Positions 34,096 to 45,575 of a DNA stretch of 64,000 bases are shown here, in pieces. The notes under the pieces were generated by a model, which worked only from the letters and a program-made list of their open reading frames with translations, ran no database searches and had not been told where the DNA came from. Source of the DNA: Rhizobium indicum. Lineage in GTDB: Bacteria; Pseudomonadota; Alphaproteobacteria; Rhizobiales; Rhizobiaceae. The position numbers and the translations under genes were made by a program. The stretch is from NCBI RefSeq assembly GCF_005862305.2, contig NZ_CP054021.1, positions 4,966,385 to 5,030,384 on the forward strand. The letters are read 5' to 3'. Every line of letters begins with the position of its first letter. Within the stretch, counting starts at the first letter, position 1.

Positions 34096-35145
34096 ATGTC
34101 AGAGCAAATCAACCATCACCGCCGCCGTTTCTTCGGCATGACGGCAATCGCCCTTGCGGCCGTCGAATTCGGCGTGGCCGGCACGGCTGCCGCCCAGTCG
34201 TCTGCGACTGCCGCATCGGTGCCAGCTATAAAGCCCGGAACCAACACGTCCTTCGAAGCGCTGAAGCAGGTCAAGGCAGGCGTGCTCGACATCGGTTATG
34301 CCGAGGCGGGAAAGGCGGATGCCCCCGTCGTATTGCTCCTGCATGGCTGGCCCTATGACATCTATAGTTTCGTCGATGTCGCACCGCTGCTTGCCACGGC
34401 GGGCTACAGGGTGATTGTGCCTTATCTGCGCGGCTACGGGACGACCCGCTTCCTGGACGACCAGACGCCGCGCAACGGCCAGCCGTCAGCGCTCGCCGCC
34501 GATATGATCGCGCTGCTCGATGCACTCGATATCGAGAAGGCTGTGATTGCTGGCTACGACTGGGGCGGGCGGACCGCCAATATCATGGCGGCGCTCTGGC
34601 CCGAGCGCTGCAAGGCGATGGTATCGGTGAGCGGCTACCTGATCGGCAGCCAGGAGGCCAACAAGAAGCCGCTTCCGCCGAAAGCCGAACTCGCCTGGTG
34701 GTATCAGTTCTATTTCGCCACCGAACGCGGTCGTCAGGGATACGAGAGCAACACGCATGATTTCGCAAAGCTCATCTGGCAGACGGCATCGCCGAAGTGG
34801 AACTTCGACGATGCGACATTCGACAGGTCGGCCGCTGCCTTCGACAATCCCGACCACGTCGCCATCGTCATTCACAATTATCGCTGGCGCCTGGGGCTTG
34901 TCGAAGGCGAGGCAAAGTACGATGCCTACGAGACGACGCTCGCCGCAACGCCTGTCATTTCGGTGCCGACCATCACCATGGAAGGCGATGCAAACGGTGC
35001 GCCGCATCCGCAGCCTTCCGCCTACGCCGGAAAATTCTCCGGCAAATACGAGCATCGCACCATCGGCGGCGGCATCGGCCACAACCTGCCTCAGGAAGCG
35101 CCGCAGGCTTTTGCGCAGGCGGTCATAGACGTCGATCGTTTCTAG
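34096..35145 (+). CDS. Exported alpha/beta hydrolase, epoxide hydrolase/dehalogenase-like
   Basis: 349 residues. A Tat-like signal (NHHRRRFFGMTAIALAAVEF) is cleaved near AAAQSS. LLLHGWPYDIYSF is the HGxP oxyanion motif and AGYDWGGRT the nucleophile elbow with Asp, as in epoxide hydrolases and haloalkane dehalogenases rather than Ser esterases. The C-terminal His is in GGGIGHNLPQEAP. GGAGAGACC precedes the ATG. It is divergent from dipZ and upstream of the OmpR-type system, whose target it may be. Substrate unknown. Confidence 0.87.
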   Translation: MSEQINHHRRRFFGMTAIALAAVEFGVAGTAAAQSSATAASVPAIKPGTNTSFEALKQVKAGVLDIGYAEAGKADAPVVLLLHGWPYDIYSFVDVAPLLATAGYRVIVPYLRGYGTTRFLDDQTPRNGQPSALAADMIALLDALDIEKAVIAGYDWGGRTANIMAALWPERCKAMVSVSGYLIGSQEANKKPLPPKAELAWWYQFYFATERGRQGYESNTHDFAKLIWQTASPKWNFDDATFDRSAAAFDNPDHVAIVIHNYRWRLGLVEGEAKYDAYETTLAATPVISVPTITMEGDANGAPHPQPSAYAGKFSGKYEHRTIGGGIGHNLPQEAPQAFAQAVIDVDRF

Positions 35146-35269
35146 GTCGACGCTGCCGTGCAGCGCCTCGTTGCTCCGGCCAGCGGAATATGCGTAGGTC
35201 GCGTCTGTCGCTTCGGTCAGGAACAAAGCGACCGGCGCGGCCGCTTCTATCGATGGGGAATAGGGAAAT

Positions 35270-36010
35270 ATGGATCATGTCGATCACATCCTGATCGTCG
35301 ATGACGATCGCGAAATCCGCGAGCTGGTATCGGGCTACCTGCAGAAGAATGGCCTGCGCACGAGCGTTGCTGCCGACGGACGGCAGATGCGCAGTTTTGT
35401 CGACGCCAATGCCGTCGACCTGATCGTGCTCGACGTGATGATGCCCGGCGACGACGGGCTGGTGCTGTGCCGCGAACTGCGCGCCGGCCGGCACAAGGCG
35501 ATCCCGATCCTGATGCTGACGGCCCGCACCGACGAGATGGACAGGATCCTCGGGCTGGAGATGGGCGCCGATGATTATCTTCCCAAGCCCTTTGCTGCGC
35601 GTGAGCTTCTCGCCCGCATCAAGGCGGTGCTGCGGCGGACGCGGATGCTGCCGCCCAACCTGCAGATCAGCGAAGCCGGACAATTGCTGACCTTCGGCGA
35701 CTGGCGGCTCGATACGGTTGCCCGGCACCTTCTCGACAGGGAAGGGACCGCGATTGCGCTGAGCGGCGCCGAATACCGTCTGCTCCGCGTCTTCATCGAT
35801 CACCCGCAACGTGTGCTCAATCGCGACCAGCTTCTGAGCCTGACGCAGGGCCGCGACGCCGATCTCTTCGATCGCTCTATCGATCTCCTGGTCAGCCGCC
35901 TGCGTCAGCGGCTGGGCGACGATGCGCGCGAACCGACTTATATCAAGACGGTGCGCAGCGAAGGCTATGTGTTTTCCGTCCCGGTCGAAATATCGGAGCC
36001 GCGCCGATGA
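35270..36010 (+). CDS. OmpR-family response regulator
   Basis: 246 residues. Receiver: ILIVDDDREIRELV, phospho-acceptor D55 in LIVLDVMMPGDDG, DDYLPKPF with the conserved Lys. C-terminal winged helix of OmpR type: ALSGAEYRLLRVFIDHPQ, DRSIDLLVSRLRQRLGDD, YIKTVRSEGYVF. The stop overlaps the start of the sensor kinase gene (ATGA at 36007-36010). Likely to act on the tandem repeats at 33893-34048. Confidence 0.93.
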   Translation: MDHVDHILIVDDDREIRELVSGYLQKNGLRTSVAADGRQMRSFVDANAVDLIVLDVMMPGDDGLVLCRELRAGRHKAIPILMLTARTDEMDRILGLEMGADDYLPKPFAARELLARIKAVLRRTRMLPPNLQISEAGQLLTFGDWRLDTVARHLLDREGTAIALSGAEYRLLRVFIDHPQRVLNRDQLLSLTQGRDADLFDRSIDLLVSRLRQRLGDDAREPTYIKTVRSEGYVFSVPVEISEPRR

Positions 36011-37329
36011 AGGCGGCAATCCCCTTGCCTTCGGGCCTGACGTGGCCGAGCACGTTGCGGTCGCGGATCTTCCTGATCCTGCTGATCGGGCTGGCCTTGG
36101 CCTACGGGCTGTCCTTCAGTGTGCTCTATATGGAGCGGTACATGTCGGCCAAGGCCGTGATGCTCGGCACGCTGGAAAACGATGTTGCAACGTCGATTGC
36201 GGTTCTCGATCGGCTTCCGCCCGGCGAGCGCGGCGACCTGCTCGACCGGCTGAGCCGCGGCAATTACCGTTTCGTGCTCGGGCCCGGCCTTCCCGGCGTG
36301 CCTGACACGTCAAGCAAAGGGGCGGAAATCTCAGGAAAGATCGAGGAGGCTATCGGGCACCGCTTTCCAATCCGGATCGAACGGATTCCAGGCGATGTGA
36401 ACCGGCTGCAGGCGCATCTGACGCTGAGCGACGGAAGCCCGTTGACGATCGACGTCACGCCGAAGGGCGTCATGCCGATCGCCGCATGGCTGCCTTATGT
36501 CTTCGTCATCCAGATGGCGCTGCTCATCCTCTGTACCTGGTTTGCGGTTCGCCAGGCGATCCGGCCGCTTGGCGAGCTTGCCGCCGCCGCCGATGCCCTC
36601 GACCCGAACAAGGACGGTCCGGCCTTGAGCGAGGCGGGGCCGAGCGAGGTCGCGCATGCGGCAAAGGCGTTTAACGCGATGCGGGAGAGGATTGCCCATT
36701 ACCTCGAAGAGCGCGTCCAGATCCTGGCGGCAATCTCGCATGACCTGCAGACGCCGATCACCCGCATGCGGCTGCGCGCCGACATGGCGGAGGAGTCGCC
36801 GGAGAAAGACAAGCTGGTGCATGATCTCGGCGAGATCCAGCGTCTCGTCCAGGACGGGATTGCCTATGCGCGCAGCGCGCATGGCAACGGCGAGAAGAGC
36901 GCCCGGATCGATCTCGCTTCGTTCATCGACAGCATAGCCTATGACTACCAGGATATCGGAAAGGCCGTCACCGTCGTCGGGCTGGTTCAGGGCGCCGCCT
37001 TCACCAAGCCGCATGCACTTCGCCGAATCCTGTCGAACTTCATCGACAATGCGCTGAAGTTCGCTGGTGCTGCCGAGATTAGTGTCGAGCGCAGCGCCGA
37101 GAACGATATCGTGATCACAGTCATGGATCGCGGGCCGGGAATTCCGGACGATATGCTGGAAGCCGCCATGCAGCCTTTCTTCCGGCTGGAACAATCCCGC
37201 AACAGGGAGACCGGCGGCACCGGTCTCGGTCTTGCTATCGCCCAGCAACTGACGGCCAAGATTGGTGGGTCGCTCCGGCTCCACAATCGCGCTGGCGGCG
37301 GGCTGGCAGCGGAAATCACTATCCGTTGA
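36007..37329 (+). CDS. Sensor histidine kinase (OmpR-partner type)
   Basis: 440 residues. Transmembrane helices at ~20-40 and ~160-180 bound a periplasmic sensor of about 120 residues; a HAMP linker follows. H-box AAISHDLQTPITRMRLRAD (H245), N-box LSNFIDNALKFAG, G1 DRGPGIP and G2 GGTGLGLAI are complete. It is coupled to the response regulator by a 4-base overlap. The sensed signal is unknown; the neighbours (periplasmic redox protein, exported hydrolases, Ohr) hint at envelope or electrophile stress. Confidence 0.93.
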   Translation: MKAAIPLPSGLTWPSTLRSRIFLILLIGLALAYGLSFSVLYMERYMSAKAVMLGTLENDVATSIAVLDRLPPGERGDLLDRLSRGNYRFVLGPGLPGVPDTSSKGAEISGKIEEAIGHRFPIRIERIPGDVNRLQAHLTLSDGSPLTIDVTPKGVMPIAAWLPYVFVIQMALLILCTWFAVRQAIRPLGELAAAADALDPNKDGPALSEAGPSEVAHAAKAFNAMRERIAHYLEERVQILAAISHDLQTPITRMRLRADMAEESPEKDKLVHDLGEIQRLVQDGIAYARSAHGNGEKSARIDLASFIDSIAYDYQDIGKAVTVVGLVQGAAFTKPHALRRILSNFIDNALKFAGAAEISVERSAENDIVITVMDRGPGIPDDMLEAAMQPFFRLEQSRNRETGGTGLGLAIAQQLTAKIGGSLRLHNRAGGGLAAEITIR

Positions 37330-37520
37330 CATCAGAGGCGCTGCAAAATTTCGAGACGTTTTGTATGTGAAGATGTCCTCGATACCGGATGCTACGCTTT
37401 GTGACATTTCGGGCGATTTCGGAAACATGGCGGATATATCCGTCGGTCAAACCACACTCCGTCAACCCGGCCGCGCAGCGCGGCCAGTCGCCTGGAGCGA
37501 CGCAACACAAGGAGTGTTCC

Positions 37521-37937
37521 ATGACAAAGATCGATAAGGTTCTCTATACCGGCAAGACCCATACGACGGGCGGGCGCGATGGCGCTTCGCACAGCGACGA
37601 CGGCCAGTTGGAGATCAAGCTTTCGCCTCCGGGCAGCAACCGCGCCGGCACCAATCCCGAACAGCTTTTCGCCGCCGGCTGGTCTGCGTGCTTCATCGGC
37701 GCGATCGGCTTTGCCGCGGCTAATCAAAAGGTCAAGCTTCCAGCCGATCTTGCCGTTGACACCGAGGTTGATCTCGGAACAGCCGATGGCGGCTATTTCC
37801 TGCAGGCCCGTCTCAAGGTCAGCGTGCCCGGGATCGAAGCGGATGTGGCACGAGCCCTCATTGAAGAGGCTCACCAGACCTGCCCTTACTCGAAGGCTAC
37901 ACGCGGCAATATCCATGTCGAATTGAGCGTTGCCTGA
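37521..37937 (+). CDS. ohr: Organic hydroperoxide resistance protein (Ohr/OsmC family)
   Basis: 138 residues, typical Ohr length. The two redox cysteines are in GWSACFIGAI and AHQTCPYSKATRGN. VLYTGKTHTTGGRDGAS and LEIKLSPPGSNRAGTNPEQLFAA are characteristic of Ohr rather than OsmC. It reduces organic hydroperoxides with lipoylated or dihydrolipoyl partners. ATG 37521 follows AAGGAG. Usually controlled by OhrR, but no MarR gene is adjacent here. Confidence 0.93.
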   Translation: MTKIDKVLYTGKTHTTGGRDGASHSDDGQLEIKLSPPGSNRAGTNPEQLFAAGWSACFIGAIGFAAANQKVKLPADLAVDTEVDLGTADGGYFLQARLKVSVPGIEADVARALIEEAHQTCPYSKATRGNIHVELSVA

Positions 37938-37946
37938 CGAATACAT

Positions 37947-37980
37947 TGCCCGCCGAAGGCCATTGGCTGCGGCGGGCAAA
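37947..37980 (+). terminator. Hairpin after ohr
   Basis: TTGCCCGCCG (37947-37956) pairs with CGGCGGGCAA (37971-37980). It begins nine bases after the ohr stop. No T-run; terminator-like. Confidence 0.55.
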
Positions 37981-38039
37981 GGACAGGAGCCGAAAGCAAA
38001 CAGGACGAGGCCGACCGGGCCTCGCCGATGGAGGATCTG

Positions 38040-38189
38040 ATGAGATTGATGATCATCTGCATTCTGGGAGCGGCGGTCTTCGCCGCGCCCTGCATCTACG
38101 ACGTAAGCTCGCAGGAGCCTTCGCCGCTAGCGGGCCTCGTGACGGCGGCATCCGCAGCGTCGTCTTCCGGGGAGCAGCCGCCATTTTAG
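38040..38189 (+). CDS. Small exported or membrane-anchored peptide, 49 residues
   Basis: ATG 38040 follows GGAGGA at 38030-38035. The frame encodes a hydrophobic start (MRLMIICILGAAVFAAPC), a plausible signal or lipoprotein-like segment, then a short Ser/Ala/Pro-rich tail (SSQEPSPLAGLVTAASAASS). It ends 18 bases before the GTG start of the next gene. No family recognised. The ribosome site and composition support translation, but it could be a leader. Confidence 0.45.
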   Translation: MRLMIICILGAAVFAAPCIYDVSSQEPSPLAGLVTAASAASSSGEQPPF

Positions 38190-38207
38190 ATCACCAGGAG
38201 AAAGACA

Positions 38208-40291
<2,084 letters not shown>

Positions 40292-40424
40292 CTTTGTCTT
40301 CCTTTCGATGCCGGGCTTTCGATGGCGGGTGGACATGTCTACTCGAGTAACAAGGTATTTAGGGCGTGCGCCTGGCCGCGATTAGATGGTATAAACGGCA
40401 AGAACCCATGAGAAAGTTTCATAA
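40292..40424. promoter_or_regulatory. Divergent control region of cupin/AKR and lysR
   Basis: 133 bases between divergent starts. LysR proteins usually bind here; TAATGCC- or T-N11-A-like symmetric sites could not be assigned with confidence. Confidence 0.35.
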
Positions 40425-41318
40425 ATGCCGCGCCCCGCCGTCAACGACCTCATCGCCTTCATCGCCGTCGCGCGCGCTCAAAGCTTCACCAAGGCGGCGG
40501 GCAAGCTCGGTGTGTCGCAGTCGGCGCTCAGCCACACCATCCGAGGGCTCGAGGAACGGCTTGGACTGCGATTGCTGACACGCACGACCCGTAGCGTTTC
40601 GCCGACGGAAGCCGGCGAACGCCTGCTGGTCTCCATCGGACCGCGGCTCGACGAGATCGAGAGCGAGCTGGCTGCCTTGAGCGCGTTCCGGGAGAAGCCG
40701 GCAGGCACGATCCGCATCAATGCCGGCGAGCATGCGGCCGATGCCGTCCTCTGGCCCGCCTTGCAAAAGCTGCTGCCTGATTATCCCGATATCAATGTCG
40801 AGATCATCGTTGACTACGGTCTGACCGACATCGTCGCGGAGCGCTACGATGCGGGGGTGCGGCTGGGAGAACAGGTAGCGAAGGACATGATCGCGGTGCG
40901 CATCGGCACCGACATGCGCATGGCCGTGGTCGGCGCTCCCGCCTATTTCGACACCAGGCCGAAGCCGCTGACGCCGCAGGACCTTACGGATCACAATTGC
41001 ATCAACCTGCGCCTGCCGACCTATGGCAGTGTCTATGCCTGGGAGTTCGAAAAGGACGGGCGCGAACTCAGGGTTCGCGTCGAAGGACAGTTGGTCTTCA
41101 ACAATATAGCGCTCCGGCTGAATGCCGTGCTGGCCGGTCTGGGCCTTGCCTATATGCCGGAGAACTTGGTCGAGACGCATCTTGCCGAGGGGCGGCTGGT
41201 GCGGGTCCTTGAGGATTGGTGCCTGCCGTTTTCCGGCTACCATCTCTACTATCCGAGCCGCAGGCATACATCGCCGGCATTCGCCCTCGTCGTCGATGCG
41301 CTGCGCTATCGGGGATAG
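40425..41318 (+). CDS. LysR-family transcriptional regulator
   Basis: 297 residues. HTH: LIAFIAVARAQSFTKAAGKL, then GVSQSALSHTIRGLEERLGLRLLTRTTR; effector domain from GTIRINAGEHAADAVLWPAL. The effector segment (…VGAPAYFDTRPKPLTPQDL, LRLPTYGSVYAWEFEKDG) places it with LysR proteins that control adjacent oxidoreductase genes. Divergent from the cupin/AKR genes. Ribosome site weak (AGAAAG). Confidence 0.9.
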   Translation: MPRPAVNDLIAFIAVARAQSFTKAAGKLGVSQSALSHTIRGLEERLGLRLLTRTTRSVSPTEAGERLLVSIGPRLDEIESELAALSAFREKPAGTIRINAGEHAADAVLWPALQKLLPDYPDINVEIIVDYGLTDIVAERYDAGVRLGEQVAKDMIAVRIGTDMRMAVVGAPAYFDTRPKPLTPQDLTDHNCINLRLPTYGSVYAWEFEKDGRELRVRVEGQLVFNNIALRLNAVLAGLGLAYMPENLVETHLAEGRLVRVLEDWCLPFSGYHLYYPSRRHTSPAFALVVDALRYRG

Positions 41319-41470
41319 GTCTCGCCGTTTCGAGCTGTCCGGACAGGCATGGATCCGAGCTACCTGACGTTCAATCGATTGGTTCTTGCTGGAGGTGAAA
41401 TCATGCCGCCGGCAATTTGACATTCCATCGCTCGCCGCTAATTCACACTTGAAATTGAAGGAAACAGTGA

Positions 41471-42982
41471 ATGAATACTGCGGCGTCTGCCACGAAAGCT
41501 CGGACCGGCGTGTCCGGTTTGGATACAGTTCTGGCGGGGGGCCTTTCGCCGGGGCACGTGTTTCTCCTGGAGGGAAATCCGGGAGCGGGCAAAACGACGA
41601 TTGCGCTGCAGTTCCTGATCGAAGGTGCGCGGCTCGGCGAGCAGGGGCTCTACATCACCCTTTCGGAAACCGAGAGCGAACTCCGAGCCGGCGCCGCATC
41701 GCACGGCATGGTGATCGATGGCAATATCGAGATCTTCGAGGTCGTGCCGCCGGAAAGCCTGCTGGATGCCGACCAGCAGCAGAGCCTGCTTTATTCGTCG
41801 GATCTTGAACTCGGAGAGACGACAAGAGAAATCTTCGCCGCCTTCGAGCGGGTCAAGCCGAGCCGGGTGGTTCTCGACAGCCTATCCGAGATAAGGCTTC
41901 TCGCACAAAGCTCGCTGCGCTACCGCCGACAGATTCTTGCGCTCAAACATTATTTTGCCCGGCAAGGGGCGACCGTGCTTCTCCTCGACGATCTGACCTC
42001 CGACACGCTCGACAAGACGGTACACAGCGTCGTGCACGGGGTTATCCATCTCGACGAGCTGGCGCCGAATTACGGCTCCGAACGGCGACGCCTGAGGGTG
42101 ATGAAATACCGCGGGCAGGCTTTTCGCGGCGGCTACCACGACTTCACCATCCACACCGGCGGTGTCGTCGTGTTTCCGCGTCTCGTCGCCGCAGAACACA
42201 GGTTGAATTATGTTCGCGATCAGCTTCCCAGCAATATTGCAGAGCTGGACCTTCTTCTGGGCGGAGGGCTCGAGCGAGGGTCCAGTACACTGATCCTCGG
42301 TCCCGCCGGCACCGGCAAGAGCACTTTTTCCTTTCAATTCTTGATGGCGGCCATCGCGCGCGGAGAAAGGGCGGCTGCCTTTATTTTCGACGAGGAGCTC
42401 GGTTTGCTGTTCGCCCGCCTAAAACAGCTCGGGATAGATCTCGAGGGACTGAGGGATGAGGGTCTGCTGCACATCGAGCAGCTCGATGCCGCGGAACTGT
42501 CACCCGGCGAATTCGCCCACCGCGTGCGGACTTGTGTCGACAGGTCAGGCGCCAAGACCGTCGTCATCGACAGCATCAATGGCTACCAGGCTTCGATGCC
42601 GGATGAAAATTCGCTGATATTGCATATGCACGAGCTGCTGCAATATCTGAATAGACAAGGCGCGAACACCTTCCTTACGGTCGCCCAGCACGGACTGGTC
42701 GGCGATATGAAATCACCTGTTGACGTTACCTACCTCGCCGATACCGTCATCCTCCTGCGTTACTTCGAGGCCGTGGGACGTGTGCGGCGGGCGGTCTCCG
42801 TCATCAAGAAGAGGACCGGCCAACACGAGGACACCATCCGGGAGTATCGGATCGATGCGGACGGCCTGACGATCGGAGATCCCATCGTCGGTTTTCAGGG
42901 GGTGCTTCGTGGCGTCCCGGACTTCGTTGCAAAGTCCGCAGCGCTTTTGCCAACCGACAGTGAGGGCGGCGGCAATTCCTAA
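41471..42982 (+). CDS. KaiC-like double-domain ATPase
   Basis: 503 residues with two RecA/KaiC domains. Walker A motifs: GNPGAGKTT (35-43) and GPAGTGKST (277-285); each domain has the acidic pair region (FDEELG in the second) and Walker B-like hydrophobic-Asp strands (RVVLDSL, TVVIDSI). The C-terminal part (ADTVILLRYFEAVGRVRRAV) aligns with the KaiC CII end, but the two phospho-acceptor positions read T420-Y421 instead of Ser-Thr. No kaiA or kaiB is present. It overlaps the downstream hybrid kinase gene, suggesting a joint signalling role. Confidence 0.9.
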   Translation: MNTAASATKARTGVSGLDTVLAGGLSPGHVFLLEGNPGAGKTTIALQFLIEGARLGEQGLYITLSETESELRAGAASHGMVIDGNIEIFEVVPPESLLDADQQQSLLYSSDLELGETTREIFAAFERVKPSRVVLDSLSEIRLLAQSSLRYRRQILALKHYFARQGATVLLLDDLTSDTLDKTVHSVVHGVIHLDELAPNYGSERRRLRVMKYRGQAFRGGYHDFTIHTGGVVVFPRLVAAEHRLNYVRDQLPSNIAELDLLLGGGLERGSSTLILGPAGTGKSTFSFQFLMAAIARGERAAAFIFDEELGLLFARLKQLGIDLEGLRDEGLLHIEQLDAAELSPGEFAHRVRTCVDRSGAKTVVIDSINGYQASMPDENSLILHMHELLQYLNRQGANTFLTVAQHGLVGDMKSPVDVTYLADTVILLRYFEAVGRVRRAVSVIKKRTGQHEDTIREYRIDADGLTIGDPIVGFQGVLRGVPDFVAKSAALLPTDSEGGGNS

Positions 42983-45122
42983 TTCCAGTAACCCGAAGGC
43001 ACTGATCTATGCACCGGCCGGACGCGATGCCCAGGTTGCGGCATCCTTGAACGATGAGGCCGGACTATCATCGATCGCAGTTGCCGATTTGAATCTCTTC
43101 GCGTCATCGCTGGATGACGACATCGCGGTTGGCGTGTTGACGGAAGAGGCCGTTCGCGGCAGTGACCTGAAACGGATCGCTGCCTGGGTTGCCGCCCAAC
43201 CAAGCTGGTCCGATCTGCCGTTCATCGTCCTTACCCGCCGCGGTGGCGGACCTGAACGAAATCCAGCCGCTGCCAGGCTTTCCGAGGTTCTCGGTAATGT
43301 CGCTTTTCTGGAGAGGCCGTTCCATGCGACGTCCTTTATCAGCGTTGCCCGCACAGCTTTAAAGGGACGTCTGCGCCAATACGAAGCGCGCGCCCGGCTC
43401 GAGGCTCTGAGCGAGGGAGAACGCCGATTGCAGACGGCACTCGCCGCCGGTCGTCTCGGGGCATGGGAGCTGGAACTGTCCTCTATGGCCTTGTCGGCCT
43501 CGGCGACCTGCAAAGCGGTCTTCGGCCGCGGGCCGGATGACGATGTCACCCGCGACGATCTGATCGCCAGCATCCACCCCGATGACCGGGACCTTGTGCT
43601 GGCACGCCTGCGCCGGACGATTGATACCGGAGAAGACTATTCGATCGAGCACAGGACGATCTGGCCGGATGGATCACTGCATTGGACCGAAGTCCATGCG
43701 CAGCTCTACGCCGACAGATATGGGTCCGCCAGCAAACTGGTCGGCGTCTGCTCCGATACCACCGCCCGCAAGACCATCGAAGAAAATCTGAGACGGCTCA
43801 ATGAGAACCTCGAAGAGCGTGTGAGGGAACGGACCAGGGAGGTCAACGCTGCCCACCAGACCCTGCTTGAGGAGGTCGCCCAGCGCGAAAGGGCCGAGGA
43901 GCAGCTTCGCCAATCGCAGAAAATGGAAGCGATTGGCCAACTGACCGGTGGCGTCGCCCATGATTTCAACAATCTGCTGATGGTTGTTCTCGGAAATCTG
44001 GAGCTGCTCGGCAAGCACGTGGCTGGAGATGCGAAGGCGACGCGTCTGGTCGATGGCGCGGTTCAGGGCGCGCGACGCGGGGCGGCGCTGACGCAGCGGC
44101 TGCTGGCTTTTGCCAGACAGCAGGATCTGCAGGTCAAGCCCGTCGATCTGGCCGAGTTGGTCTCCGGCATGAACGACTTGCTGCGGCGCTCGGTCGGATC
44201 GTCGATCAGCATCGAAACCAGCCTGCCGGCGACGCTGCCGCCGGCGCTAGTCGATGCGAACCAGCTCGAATTGGCGCTGCTCAACCTTGCGGTCAATGCC
44301 CGCGATGCGATGCCGGATGGCGGGACGCTGTTGATATCGCTGCGTGAGGAGCAGGTGGCCGGCGATGACGTCGCTCTCGGCAAGGGGGCATATATTGTGC
44401 TGGCAGTGGCCGACAGCGGCACCGGCATGGACGCGGAGACGCTGAAGAAGGCGGTCGATCCGTTTTTCTCTACCAAGGAACTCGGAAAGGGCACGGGCCT
44501 AGGCTTGTCGATGATCCACGGACTTGCCGTTCAGCTCAATGGCGCACTTCTTCTGACCAGCGAGCTTGGAGTGGGAACAATTGCCGAACTGTGGCTTCCG
44601 GCGACCGAACGGCGCCCCGAGCGGGCGATCGAAGCGGAACTGCCCGTTCCGCAAGCTGCATCCAGACTGAAGATCCTTCTGGTCGATGACGATGCCTTGA
44701 TCGCCATGAGTTCGGTCGACATGCTTGAAGATCTCGGCCACGAGGTCGTCGAAGCAAACTCCGGCGCGCAGGCGCTGGAACTGATCAGCAGCGGTCAGCA
44801 TTTCGACCTTGTCATAACCGACTATTCGATGCCTGGTATGACCGGCGCACAGCTTGCTCAGGCCGCACGGGACATTCATCCGGCATTGCCGATCGTGCTG
44901 GCGACAGGTTACGCCGATCTTCCTGCCGGCACCGATATCGATCTTCCGAGATTGGCAAAGCCCTATGATCAGGCTCAGCTCGCCAAGGAAATTGCCAAGG
45001 CGATGGCAAGCGAAACGGTTCCGCTTCTCAGGTCCGGCGGTGACGCAGGTGGTTCAAAGCCTCGCCTATCCAAGGCCGACGATGTCAGCGATAAAATCGG
45101 CGATGGCGCCTGTGTCGTCTAG
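42960..45122 (+). CDS. Hybrid histidine kinase with degenerate receiver, PAS, kinase and receiver domains
   Basis: About 720 residues from GTG 42960; an alternative GTG at 42909 has a better ribosome site (AGGGGG) but overlaps kaiC by 74 bases. N-terminal ~120 residues resemble a receiver without the usual acidic pocket ([24 protein letters not shown]). Then a PAS domain ([35 protein letters not shown]), a coiled coil, H-box [17 protein letters not shown] (H334), N-box, G-boxes DSGTGMD and [10 protein letters not shown], and a C-terminal receiver (D621 in [12 protein letters not shown]). No membrane segment: a cytoplasmic sensor tied to the KaiC-like ATPase. Confidence 0.88.
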   Translation: MRAAAIPNSSNPKALIYAPAGRDAQVAASLNDEAGLSSIAVADLNLFASSLDDDIAVGVLTEEAVRGSDLKRIAAWVAAQPSWSDLPFIVLTRRGGGPERNPAAARLSEVLGNVAFLERPFHATSFISVARTALKGRLRQYEARARLEALSEGERRLQTALAAGRLGAWELELSSMALSASATCKAVFGRGPDDDVTRDDLIASIHPDDRDLVLARLRRTIDTGEDYSIEHRTIWPDGSLHWTEVHAQLYADRYGSASKLVGVCSDTTARKTIEENLRRLNENLEERVRERTREVNAAHQTLLEEVAQRERAEEQLRQSQKMEAIGQLTGGVAHDFNNLLMVVLGNLELLGKHVAGDAKATRLVDGAVQGARRGAALTQRLLAFARQQDLQVKPVDLAELVSGMNDLLRRSVGSSISIETSLPATLPPALVDANQLELALLNLAVNARDAMPDGGTLLISLREEQVAGDDVALGKGAYIVLAVADSGTGMDAETLKKAVDPFFSTKELGKGTGLGLSMIHGLAVQLNGALLLTSELGVGTIAELWLPATERRPERAIEAELPVPQAASRLKILLVDDDALIAMSSVDMLEDLGHEVVEANSGAQALELISSGQHFDLVITDYSMPGMTGAQLAQAARDIHPALPIVLATGYADLPAGTDIDLPRLAKPYDQAQLAKEIAKAMASETVPLLRSGGDAGGSKPRLSKADDVSDKIGDGACVV

Positions 45123-45575
45123 ATCGAAGACCGGCAAGGCCGTGTCCGTGACGGCATGATCGGCGGCGATGGCGCAGATATGGGGATCGCTTGGCGCCAG
45201 CGGTTCGCGATTGGCGGCCTCCAGGCGGCGGGCCTCGATCTTCGGGATCGGCTCGCGCTTGTAACCTTCGATCAGCACGAGATCGCAGGGGGCGAGACGG
45301 GCGAGGATCTCCTCGAACTCAGGTTCTGGCGCACCGCGCAGCTCGTGCATGATGGCGTAGCGCGTGCCGGAGACGATGGTGACCTCGTGAGCGCCGGCTT
45401 GGCGGTGGCGGTAGCTGTCGGCCCCGACCTTGTCGATGTCGAAATCATGATGGGCGTGCTTGATCGTCGAGATCCTGTAGCCGCGGCGAGTGAACTCCGT
45501 CACCAGCCGGACGGCGAGCCCCGTCTTGCCTGAGTTCTTCCAGCCGGCGATGCCGAAGATTTTCGGTGCGGTCAT
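45066..45575 (-). CDS. mobB: Molybdopterin-guanine dinucleotide biosynthesis protein B
   Basis: 169 residues. P-loop IAGWKNSGKTGLAVRL, then GYRISTIKHAHHDFDIDKVG, and LVLIEGYKREPIPKIEA are diagnostic. A GTPase that assists MobA in making the bis-MGD cofactor. The ATG overlaps the mobA stop (TCAT at 45572-45575). Its 3' end overlaps the convergent hybrid-kinase gene by 57 bases (45066-45122), so each encodes the tail of the other on the opposite strand. Confidence 0.94.
   Translation of the reverse strand: MTAPKIFGIAGWKNSGKTGLAVRLVTEFTRRGYRISTIKHAHHDFDIDKVGADSYRHRQAGAHEVTIVSGTRYAIMHELRGAPEPEFEEILARLAPCDLVLIEGYKREPIPKIEARRLEAANREPLAPSDPHICAIAADHAVTDTALPVFDLDDTGAIADFIADIVGLG

Noticed and set aside
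41471..42982. Complete KaiABC circadian clock
   Set aside because: Only a KaiC-like protein is here; no kaiA or kaiB, and the phosphosites differ.
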